Of a stretch of 64,000 nucleotides of DNA, positions 25,701 through 35,300 are shown in pieces. The translations under genes and the position numbers were made by a program. A model generated the notes under the pieces. That model worked only from the letters and a program-made list of their open reading frames with translations. It was not told the origin of the DNA and did not search any database. Every line of letters starts with the position of its first letter. Position 1 is the first letter of the stretch. The stretch is taken from assembly GCA_004431415.1 (NCBI GenBank), contig QPMI01000150.1, positions 1 to 64,000 on the forward strand. The letters run 5' to 3'. This DNA is from Cyanophora paradoxa. Taxonomy: Eukaryota; Glaucocystophyceae; Cyanophorales; Cyanophoraceae.

Positions 25701-25986
25701 CGAGGAGTTCTGCCAGGGCCTCGCCGCCGACCTGCGCGACTGCCTGGGCGACCTGCGCGACCGCCGGACGTACGAGGAGGTCGGCGCCAAGAAGATGACC
25801 ATGTGGGCCGGCTCCCACGCCCAGCAGCGCTCCGCCGGCGGCAGCGCCCCCAAGTACCAGAACAAGGTACCCGGCCCGCCGGCCCGCCGGCCCGCCCCTC
25901 GCCTGGCTCGCTTTGCTGATCGCCGCCGGTGGCCGCAGATGAAGGCGGCCTTCTCCAAGTCGGCGAGCACGCCTACCGACGACTAG
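22751..25986 (+). CDS. vWA domain protein with a YEATS domain inserted inside the vWA fold
   Basis: Starts MTLTNDPMAVDAAPAAQ at 22751. The first vWA part has IHIKAP, RVSAVLDRSGSMSG (MIDAS DxSxS), KLGVITYDDTVDV and GGCTNLAGGLVAGI (MIDAS Thr), ending KPVEDGLRG at a phase-0 donor. Then comes a full YEATS domain: YRMRVLIGNDYVF, HKWTLFVRAAEDG, FVKRAEFHLHPSFKPSLVAV, FELTRRGWGTFQVKVVLTLY and HGLSF. The acyl-lysine pocket residues H, S and F of HLHPSF and the W of RGWG are kept. A Pro/Ala/Gln linker with a 12-residue glutamine-rich run leads to GEV and another phase-0 intron. The vWA fold then resumes at VSCMLFTDGLANVG (MIDAS Asp), VFTFGYGADHNPDMMKAIAD, YYYVSQES, and a Vwaint-like region (EEVVTAYP, VVSIPDLYSEEERDVLVRV). 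It ends STPTDD, stop at 25984-25986. YEATS domains read acylated histones; this suggests a chromatin or scaffold protein. Confidence 0.85.
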
Positions 25987-26298
25987 TGCCGTATACGTAC
26001 TAGGCCTTTAATTTGCTGCTAGACGTAGGCCTCTTACCACGAGGCCCAGGCCAGCTAGGAAAGGACTTGCAATTGTCCCCGCCTCGAGCTCCACCCCGGC
26101 CCAGCCCAGCAATTTCATCCCCTGCTGCGTGTTATCTTTTCCTCTTTGAGCTTTCAGTTTCTGTACAGCACATATATATACACATAAGACTTACATAAAT
26201 TAAATCGTAAGCGTTTTTGTCGATGCCAAGACATGTACATCGATGGGAGAACGAAAACATAGCTAAAAACGTAGCTATAGCTAGCCATGTGTACATGT
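25987..26298. other. Convergent intergenic gap
   Basis: About 310 bases between two stop codons, probably both 3' untranslated regions. TATATATACACATA (about 26172) and GCTATAGCTAGC palindromes are seen; no gene. Confidence 0.5.
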
Positions 26299-28312
26299 TC
26301 AGTGAACCAATCGTACGCGTCCAACTTCAATGCTGAAACGTGCGCATGCACGGCTCTGAGTGAGGAACCAGCCATCCACAATGCTGCTCGCCGAATTCCA
26401 CAATGACTCTCGTAGGGAGACGCTGACGTTGACCTTGAGAGCGGGGCGCCCCTCGGGGAGGCCGCCGCGCAGGCGGAGCAGAGGGGAGAGGACGACGAGG
26501 TCTGCCTCCTGCGGCGGGCGGTACTCGAGATCCACGAGCTCGAGCTTGGGGCCGCCTTGGGCAACCTCCTGCGATCTCGAGCTCGTCAGATGCGAGCGGA
26601 GAAGAGCAGGGGCAGGGACGATCGAGAGGGGCACACCAAGAAGGTCGACGGAGGGGCACCCTGGCTCGAAATATCCCCTCCAAACTGCAAGACTTGGGCG
26701 AGCGGCCCGAAACAGAGCGGCGGCCGCAGCCTGATCGATAACAACACTGCGGTTGCCAACGGGAGCCTCCACGAACACGGAAATTTCGGTGCGCTCGAGC
26801 CGCTTGCACGCCTCGATCGCGGCCCCTGCCGCGCGGAGGAGGCCCGCACCCTCGTCCGTCGCGTCTCTGACCTGCTCCGCCGCTGAGGAACACGAAAGAA
26901 CGCGAGCACGCCAGGGAAATAAAGCAAATCGCACGTTGATTAAGAGAAAGATGCTGCGAAGCATCGACAGCTCAGCGAGGCCGTGAAGGACTCCTGTTGA
27001 CCGGTGATCAACCTGCAGACGGTATTCGAAGTCAGTCCTAGGCCGCAACATGCGCCGGCTGGCCGGGGGCGTAGCACAGCTAAAGAATGCACCTCTACCG
27101 TCAGCCGCTCGAGGGCGCAGAAGCCAAGCAGTGAGCGCAGGCCGGCTGGTCCCACGCAAGGGAACAAGTCGAAAACCCGAAGGCGAGGGGCGCAGGGCGA
27201 TGACGCGATGATGGCGAGTTCAGCGTCCATGTCCCAGGAAAATGGATCCAACCCCATATTGTGATTGTCTTCGTCGGAGGCACTCATCTCGGCGGTGATC
27301 TCGGACAGATTGTGGAAAGCCGCGAGTTCGACGAGAGCCTCGCGAGAGATGCCGCTGCAACGCAAGCTCTGCAGGCCTGGCCAGGCCCTGCGGAGAGCGG
27401 TCTGCGTGGCGTGTCAGAGTCGACTAGATATCACAAGAACTGAACGAACAAGAGCGAAGCACTCCATATTCTCGCCCGAAAGAGAGTCACCCTCGAGCTC
27501 GAGGCGATGCACTGCCGGAGGGACTGCGCCGGGGCGGGCAACCTCGGCCACCGACTGCCCAAGCCAATCCGAGCCACTAACTACGAGGGAATGCAGGGAA
27601 TCCGCTGGGCAGAGAGCAAGCAGAAGGGAAAGAGCGAGGCGCTCCATCGACAGGAGGTCTTGCAGCTGCCGTTCCTCCTCCCCCACGCTCAGCAAGCCCC
27701 TCCCCGCTCCAAAGGAGTCGAACTGAACTTCCCTCGGCGGCACGGGGCTCGTCGCAAGGGCCCCGAGCAGCGCTGCTCGACTGTGAGCGCAAAAAGAGGA
27801 GAACTGGTGAGAACACGCTACGCACTTGTCGTGGCATACGCTGCTTTCTGAATGGCGCCGATTTCGTCAACTGCAGGCTCGTGCACCTCGTGGCCCTGGA
27901 GCTCGCGGGCCCAACGGCGGTGGCACAACGAGCCGACCACCACTCGTGCAGCGCCGAGAAATGCGCCGTGCTTGAGCCGAGCGATTGCTCGCCTCGCCAG
28001 CTGCTCGAACTGTTGCGACGCCAACGCGTAAAGCTCTCGGCCTTCGCCGTCCCGTGGCAACTTTACCCCGATGCGCAGCTCCTTCCAGTGCACGCCTCGC
28101 ACGAGCCGACCGAAGCGCCGGTCGACAGCCCAGAGCCGGATCCTCTCGTAGGCCTCCGTCGCCTCCAGTTCGCTGAAGATCCGCTGAACCAGCTCGTCCG
28201 GCAGCCTGTCGAACGAGTTCTCCTCCTCCGCAGAGCCCTTACTTGCTGATCCATCTGCAGGAGCTTTGCGCGGTTCGCCTCGGGCCGCCGCATCGCTCGG
28301 GGCCCCCTCCAT
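26299..28312 (-). CDS. F-box protein with leucine-rich C-terminal part
   Basis: Starts MEGAPSDAAARGEPRKAP at 28312. The F-box is FDRLPDELVQRIFSELEATE, followed by AYERIRLWAVDRRFGRLVRG and HWKELRI, a typical F-box with the LPxE/DL core. F-box proteins link SKP1 of SCF ubiquitin ligases to a substrate. The rest is leucine-rich and resembles irregular RNI-type repeats: MERLALSLLLALCPADSLHS, AVHRLELEGDSLSGENMEC, GLQSLRCSGISREALVELAA, FHNLSEITAEM, LRVFDLFPCVGPAGLRSLLG and ALERLTVEVH. The final exon (QVRDATDEGAGLLRAAGAAI ... IEVGRVRLVH) ends at 26299. Introns are fewer here than in neighbouring genes. The substrate cannot be inferred. A divergent gene starts only 145 bases upstream. Confidence 0.75.
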
Positions 28313-28457
28313 TCGCAGCTCAAGATCTCCCTGCTGGTCGCGGATCGTGCGAATTCTGCTGATCTGCGGTGCGATCCGCCTCGAGCAGCTCGCTACGAGC
28401 TGCGGTGCCTTTGCGTTGGTACCCCTGCCAGTTGCAACGTCGCCGCAGTTTTTCAAA
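28313..28457. promoter_or_regulatory. Bidirectional promoter gap, F-box and coiled-coil genes
   Basis: Only 145 bases separate the two divergent ATGs, so the promoters must overlap. No specific motif is recognised. Confidence 0.35.
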
Positions 28458-29939
28458 ATGCCCCGGAAGTGCTCCAGCTTCTCGCTGGCGCAGTGCCTGC
28501 CGGCGAAGTGCTTCCCGACGAAGAGGGACGCCCAGACAGAGCCACAGCCTCTTCCCGACCGCCACAGCTTCGGAACCGACCCGGAGCCCGACGCCCCGGT
28601 CGTCCCTGCTGTCGATCAGACCGAGGTCCTCCGGGTGAGTGCAATTCCCGCCCGGTATCGCCTGCTCCGCCCAGATTAACTGCTCCGCCCCTGTGTAGCT
28701 TTGCATCGACTCGCTGTCCGGCGTGCGTCCTGCCCGCGTCCGCGCAATCATATCTCGTCTCTGACACATCGTTCTTCACTTGCAGGAGCTCAATGAGCTG
28801 AAGTGAGCCCGCCCGGCGCTGCCGCCACTTCTCCCGCGCTCACGCCGCCCCGCGCAGAGTGAAGCACGTGAGCACGGAGGAGGAGAACGCGCGGCTCCGG
28901 GTGGAGAACTCGTCGCAGGCGGACGAGCTGCGCCGGCTGCGCGACGAGCTGCGCTCGGCGAAGAGCATCCTGGGCGTGGCGCTGGCGACGGGGAGCCCGC
29001 GCCCGCACTACAAGCCGGAGAGGGCGGAGGAGCAGCAGGCGGCCCGCCCGGCGGCGGCCGCCGCGGAGATCTCCCGCCGCAGCACGCAGTTCATCGAGAT
29101 GAACGAGGCGCCGGCGCCGCAGGCGGTGCCCGAGGCGCAGCTCTCGGAGAACGTGCCGCAGCCGACCGCCGCCCAGCCGGCGGGCGCCGCGAAGAAGGCC
29201 TCCGTCGTGATTCCCCCGCTGCGCCTCAACAAGGAGAACTCCATCCCCCTCCCCGCCCCGCGCCCCTACTCGCACCTCGGCCAGGCCTTCGCCCCGTGCG
29301 CGCAGCCGCCGCCGCCGCCCCCGAGAGTGTGCTCCCGTCCCGCCTGACCCGCCCCGCGCGCAGGGCCAGCCGCGTGCGGCCGAGCTTCCGCCCGACGCGC
29401 GCGGAGAAGCAGGTCCACAGCTACAAGCCCGGGGCGTACGCCGGCGTGCGGGCGCCGAGCGCGCCGCACTCGCAGAGCCCGAAGGAGGGCCGCAAGAGCG
29501 CGGGGCGCTCGCTCTCAGCCTCGGCGAGCCGGGAGACGTCGCCGAAGGTGGCGGCGAAGCCGGCGAAGGCGCGCGTGAGCGGCGGGGAGGACCTCGTGCG
29601 GGCCGTGCCCCCGGCGACCATCGACGAGGCCGGCCTCGCGACGCCAGCGCGCCCCGCCCCCGAGGGCCACCACTCGAGCGGCAACTCGCCGGCCGAGCGC
29701 GGGTCCGCCACCACGCCCGGCACCCGCCCCACCCCGCCCTTCGCCTCGGGCGTCCCCCGCTTCGCCCCCGTCCTCGACGCCGGTCCGCCCCGCGCCCCCG
29801 AGCCCCTCGTCTCCCTTTCCTCGCTGACCGGTGCCCCCCGCAGCCCGCTTCGACGTCTCGCCGCGCCCCGCCGGCTCGGCGCCGACCCCTCGACCCCCGT
29901 CGCCCCCATCCCCTCGCCTCCTTCGCGTAGCCCGGCGCC

Positions 29940-29983
<44 letters not shown>

Positions 29984-30098
29984 ACAGCTGCTGCCGGAGC
30001 GACCGGCGAACGATCCAGCGTGCCCCCCCACCCATCCATATCTATGAGTTCCGCGTGCCTGCATTCCGTAGCGACGTGTCTGCAGTCTTCTTCAGATA
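28458..30098 (+). CDS. Coiled-coil, low-complexity protein of unknown function
   Basis: Not recognised. It starts MPRKCSSFSLAQCLPAKCFP at 28458; a second exon carries ELNELK, and the third begins VKHVSTEEENARLRVENSSQ and DELRRLRDELRSAKSIL, a heptad-like coiled coil of about 40 residues. The remainder is Ala/Pro/Ser-rich and basic (EISRRSTQFIEMNEAP, SVVIPPLRLNKENSIPL, SASRVRPSFRPTRAEKQVHS, SPKEGRKSAGRSLSASASRE), with many SP and TP dipeptides that would suit proline-directed kinases. After an intron near 29329-29364 the frame continues to about 29820. The C-terminal end is uncertain because a long poly-C/AC run (29941-29985) lies in the last part; 30098 is the first stop in one possible frame. 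It could be a cytoskeletal or centrosomal protein, but that is only a resemblance. Confidence 0.5.
29941..29985. repeat. Poly-C run followed by (CA)n
   Basis: About 29 C in a row (29941-29969), then eight CA units. It lies at the 3' end of the coiled-coil gene, in either its last intron or its 3' untranslated region. Confidence 0.9.
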
Positions 30099-30316
30099 AG
30101 TTTCATTGCGAGGTTTAATTGGATCCCCTGACGCCAGTGCGACGCCGCAAAGCGGGCAGGCAAACAGTGTGCGGGCTCAGCGGCTCATGATCAGAATAGG
30201 CAGGTTTCGCTGCAGGCTTGCGATATGGATCCGATTCGATTCGATTCAGACTAGTTAAGGCCGCGGCCGCGGCACCGTTGCCCGGCGCGCGCCGGCCGCC
30301 GCACACAGCGGGGCGC

Positions 30317-32300
30317 CTAGACGGTGGTGACGGGCACCGCGGACTCGGCCACGTGCCCGATGTACGGCTTGAGCGAGAGCACGAAGTACGCCGTGACCTG
30401 CCCCCGCCCCGGGGTGAGCCGCCGGGGGGTACGGTGCAGGCTCGCCCGGGGTACGGGGCGGACCGCGAGGAGGATGGCGGAGATGAAGGCGATGGCGCCG
30501 GCGCCGCGGGCCAGGTACTGATCGGGCCACTGCGCGGGCGGCCGGCGTCAGCGGCGTCGACGCCCGAGCCGGCTGCACGAACCTTGTCGGCGGAGACGGG
30601 GGCGGCGGCCTTGTCCTTGGCCTTGACCAGCGCCGCGATGCCGATCGCGAGCAGGACGATCGCGGCGATCACGACGAGCGCCAGGAAGGCCTGGGGGGGG
30701 GTCAGGGGCAGGGGGGAGGGGGGAGGGGGGGGAGATGCGCGCGTTGAGGAGGCCGGAGGACTCCTTGGCGGCGGCGATGTAGCCCAGGACGGCCACGAGG
30801 ACGAGGGCCACGCCGAGGCCCGCCACGCCCGGCGCTGCCGCCTCGGGTCAGGGGCGGCGGAATGCGCGGCGGGGGGTGGAGGGCACCGATGGTGTCGGAG
30901 TAGCCGCCCTTGTACGCGTACGCGCCCACGCCGAAGAGGGCGGCGCCGAGGAGGAAGACCATGACGCAGAAAGCCTGGATCGTCTTCTTCGCGGAGGCCT
31001 TGATGCTGATCGTCCGCCCCGCGAAGTAGATGAGGAGGATCTGGAGGGGGCGGGGGATGAGCCGCAAGGGGGGGTACGGGATCCTTCGGGAGAGGGGGTA
31101 CCTGGAAGAAGGCGGAGACGAAGGCGAGGCCGGCGAGGACCTTGAGGCCCAGCACGACCAGTTCCGAGTACTCCTTGACGGCTGCGCCGAAGCAAGGGTC
31201 GCGGGTTCGGCTCCGGCAGGGGCATGGTTTCCTTCATTGGGGTCGGGGGGGGAACGCGGGCGCACTGTATCCGGACTTCTGCGGAGCGAGGGGCGGGCGT
31301 CAGGCGTGCTTGGAGCGGAGGGCAGGAGACGGAGGGGGGTAGGCGCACGGTGGCGAAGTCGGTGTTGGCCTGGGCGTACAGGGACACGCTGCGGGGTACA
31401 GCGGCTCAGGGAGGCGGGGAGAGAGGAAAAGGCGGCGGCTCGTGCAGGAAGAAGGCGCTCACGATTCGTAGACGTACTCTGCGTCGGAGCCGTGAGAACG
31501 AGGAAGGAAGGAAAGAAAGGAGCGGGGAGGGGGCACCCTTGTAGACGAGGCAGAGGACGCCCAGCAGGATCGTCATCAGGGCCGTCGCTGCGCAGGCGCT
31601 GAGAACAGGAAGGAACGGGGCGGGGCGGGGCGGGGCGGGGCGGAGGGCGGACCGATGAGAACGATGAAGGCGACGTAGAGCTTGCGGAGGTCGTTGCGGG
31701 CCGCGCCGACGACGCCGTACACCGTCGTCACGACTGCCAGGATCGAAACGCCCTGCCGCGGCTCCCGTCAGCGCGGGGCTGCGACCCCGGCCGCGATGCA
31801 GCCCTCGGAGGGCCGGCGGTGCGGCGGAGGCGGAGGCGGCTGCGGCTACGGCGGGCTCGGGGCTAAGCTACGCACGACGAGGGTCCACGGAAGGCCCGCG
31901 AAGCCGGGCTTGAAGTACCTGCCGGCGCGGCGCGTCAGCGGAAACGGCGTGCGAGCGTTTCGAAAGGGCCGGCCACGCACTCCGCGACATAGATGGAAGC
32001 GCCGACAAGGATGCCGGTGACGATCTGTGCAGCGCCGCGGCGCAGGAGCCGTGAGCCGAGCTTACAACGCGAAGCTCCGCGGCAACGCCAGGCGGGTGGA
32101 CCGCACCAGCGTTAGCACCGCAAAGAACTTGTAGTACGTCTGCGAGACGATTCGGCGTCAGCTACGAGCCCCCTAACCGGCCGAAGAGTCCGGCGCTCGG
32201 CAGTTACGCCGGCCGATTAGCTCGTTTTCACGAGGATATGAAGAAGCTCCTGCGCTATGAAGTAGCGATGGGATGGCAGACGCACGCTGGCAGCCGTCAT
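30317..32300 (-). CDS. Polytopic, tetraspanin-like membrane protein
   Basis: Proposed start MTAASVRLPSHRYFIAQELL at 32300; the stop is at 30317-30319 after SAVPVTTV. Exons read TYYKFFAVLTLV, QIVTGILVGASIYVAE, YFKPGFAGLPWTLVV, VSILAVVTTVYGVVGAARND, LRKLYVAFIVLI, ATALMTILLGVLCLVYKG, SVSLYAQANTDFATV, KEYSELVVLGLKVLAGLAFV, SAFFQ, ILLIYFAGRTISIKASAKK, TIQAFCVMVFLLGAALFGVG, GLGVALVLVAVLGYIAAAKE, AFLALVVIAAIVLLAIGIAA and WPDQYLARGAGAIAFISAIL. That gives roughly eight hydrophobic segments. The first four resemble a tetraspanin (YYKF start, short loop then TVYGVVGA), but no CCG motif is seen. The repeated four-helix pattern suggests a tandem duplication. Nearly every helix sits on its own exon. Function unknown. 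Divergent with RRP5, start codons 50 bases apart. Confidence 0.6.
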
Positions 32301-32349
32301 CTTGCCGACCGGACTGAACGCGCTGTACCCAGGCACCCGAGGCCAAAAG

Positions 32350-35300
32350 ATGGCCGGGAAGCCAGCCGGCAAGAAGCGGGCTGGCACCTCGCCCGCGCGG
32401 GCGAACGGGAACCCGCCTCCGAACGCGGCGAAGAGGTCCGCTGCCCCGCACCCCCCGATCGGCTCGCGAGCCCATCGTCGCGAGCGACCGCGGCGATCAT
32501 CGGGCTCGTAGTGCTGCGCACAGCACGGAAATCATGCATAGATCGCGCGTACGCGCCCCGGCCGCTTGCGCTAACCGTTCGATCGCGCCCGGCAGCGCGC
32601 CGGCGAAAAAGGCGAAGAAGGCAGAGGAGCCTGCGGCGCCCGCGCCTGTGCTGGCAAAGATCCCGGTGCCGGGAGGCGCGCCGAAGCCCAAGGCAAAGCC
32701 AGCGGCCGAGGAGGACTTCCCTCGAGGCTATGCACCGCGCACCAGTGGCGATGGCGCGGCTGAGGTCGTGGACCTGGGAGGGGAACGGGACGTCCTGTTC
32801 GGTTCGAAAGAGTCGAAGGCGAAGCCCAAAGCCGGCGACAAGGGCAAGAGCAAGAAGGGTGAGTGCACGATCGCGATGTGCGCGCTCGGACTCCACCCAG
32901 CTAACGCGCCCCGCGCTGCCGCGCCCCGTAGACAAGAAGGGCAAGTTCGTAGACGCAGACGCTACGCCCGACACTCTCCCGAAGATCGTGGAAGCCCTCA
33001 AGTTCAAGGTCCGCTCCGACCGAGCAATTTGATCCAAGGCGCGCCCGCTCACGTGTGCTCGGCAGCGCCTGACGATCGGCACCGTCCTGCTCGGCGTTGT
33101 GCGCGAGATCACATCCACGGACGTCAGCATCGGCCTGCCCGACAGCCTCACGGGATTCGTCAAGCTCGCCGAGATCTCCGAGCCGCTCACGGAGTTGCTC
33201 GCGCAAGCGGCCGCGCGGGACGAGAGCGATGCGGAGGACAGCGACGCGGCCGGCAGCGATGAAGACGAGGAGGGCGCGAACGAGAGGCGACCCGGCAAGG
33301 TGCGGGCCCCGCATGCGCGCCGCGCCCTCCGCGCCGTGCGGCGCTCACGCGCGCCACAGAGGAGGAGACAGAGCGGCGAGGAGGGCCCGGAAGTGCCGAA
33401 GCTCGCTGACCTGCTGTACCCCGGCCAGATCGTCCGGTACGCCCGCCCCGCCCCCGTGCCGCTCCGCCCGGCCGTGTACCGATCCTCCCCCGCTCGCGCA
33501 GGTGCGTGGTGACGGGCCTGTCGAAGGAGGGCACGTCGCGCCGCGTGGAGCTCTCCATGCGCCCGGGCCTCGTCAACGCCGGCCTCTCCCTCTCCTCCCT
33601 CCACGAAAACATGGTCCGCGCCCGCGCCCGCGCCCGCGCCGCGCGCCCCTCCCGCGCGCGGTCCGAGCGGTCCTGCAGGGCGTGTACGGCTGCGTGAAGA
33701 CGGTGGAGGACCACGGGTACACGATCTCGTTCGGCGTGCCCGGCTTCACGGGCTTCCTCCTCAACAAGCACGCCAAGAAGCTGCGACGCGGCGGCACCGC
33801 CTCCGCCGGCGGCGAGGGTGCGGCCCCCGCGCCCCTCCCCGCCCCCGCCCCCGCCCCCGCCCGGCTGAGCCCTCTGCGTGGGGCAGGGCTGCGGCTGCGG
33901 GTGGGGCAGCCGGTGGAGTGCGCGGTGCTCTCCGTGAGCGCCCCGACCCGCACCGTCTCCGTCACCGTCGACCCCGACGTCGTCGCCCGCGCCACCGTGC
34001 GCCCTTCCACTCCTCGTTGCGCGCGGAAGGGCGCACGGACCGACTCGCGGGGGCAGGCGAAGGAGACGGACGGGATCCAGCTGCAGACGCTCAAGGCCGG
34101 CACGCTCGTCTCCGCCCACGTCGCCAAGGTCCTCCCCAACGGCCTGGTGGGCCCCCTCCCTCCCCTCCCCTCTCGCCCCCCGCCATCCTCCGGGGCTGAG
34201 ACGGGCGGGGGGCAGGTGCTGCGGTTCCTGGGGAGCTTCCACGCGACGGCGGACCTGACGCACCTCGCCACGCCGGCCCTCTCCGAGGCCTCCATCGCCA
34301 GCCACTACTCCCTCGACCAGAAGGTCCGCCCCGCTCGTGATCTCGACCCGCGCGGGGCGGGGCGGGGCGCTGACGCCCGCGGGGCAGGTCAAGGCGCGGC
34401 TGCTGTACGTGGACCCGCACGGCAAGCTCGTGGGGGCCTCCCTGCGGGGCGCCCTCGTCCGCATGGAGCCCTGCACCCTGCCCCACGACCTCCAGGTCCG
34501 CCCCCGGAAGCCTTTAGAACACCTGAGGCGTTCCCTGAGAGGGGGGGCGCGCAGGTGGGGACGGTGATCGAGGCGGCGATCGTGCGGCGGGTGGACCCCT
34601 CGGTGGGGCTCCTGATGGAGGTCCCCAGGCCGGCCGCCGGCGAGGGCGAGCCGGCCGTCGCCCACGGCTACGTCCACGTGCGCCCCGCCCCGCGGCTGAG
34701 CCTCTCCCGCCGGCGCCGCTCACACGGCCGCAGATCTCGCGCGCGTCGGACGGGCACGTGGAGAAGCTGGAGAAGGCCTTCAAGCCGGGCTCGCGCCACC
34801 GCGCCCGCGTCGTCTCCCACTCCGCCATCGACGGTGCGGCCCCGCTGCGCTCGCCGTCTTCGCCGCTGGGCCGACGCGGGGGCGCGCAGGCCTGCTGGGG
34901 CTTTCGCTGCAGAAGTCGGTGATCGAGGCGCCCATCCTGCGGCTCGCCGACTGCGTCCCCGGCATGCTCGTCAAGGCCCGCCCCGCCCCGCGCCCCGGCT
35001 CGGCTCGGCTCGGCCCGGCGTTGCTGCCGGCCAACGCCCCCCGCAGGGCAAGGTGGCGGACGTGAAGGAGTCGGGCGTCATCGTCACCATCGCCGACCAC
35101 GTGCGGCCTCGGCGGCGCGGCGCGGCGCCGGCCCTCGAGCCTCCCAGGCTGACGCGGACCGGACGGCGCAGGTGCGGGGCCTCATCCCGAAGATGCACCT
35201 GGGGGACGTGCGCATCAAGCACCCCGAGAAGAAGTTCAAGGTCGGCGCCGACGTTACCGTCCGGTGCGCGCCCTGCCTTTGATTCTGCTTTTGGAGTCTG

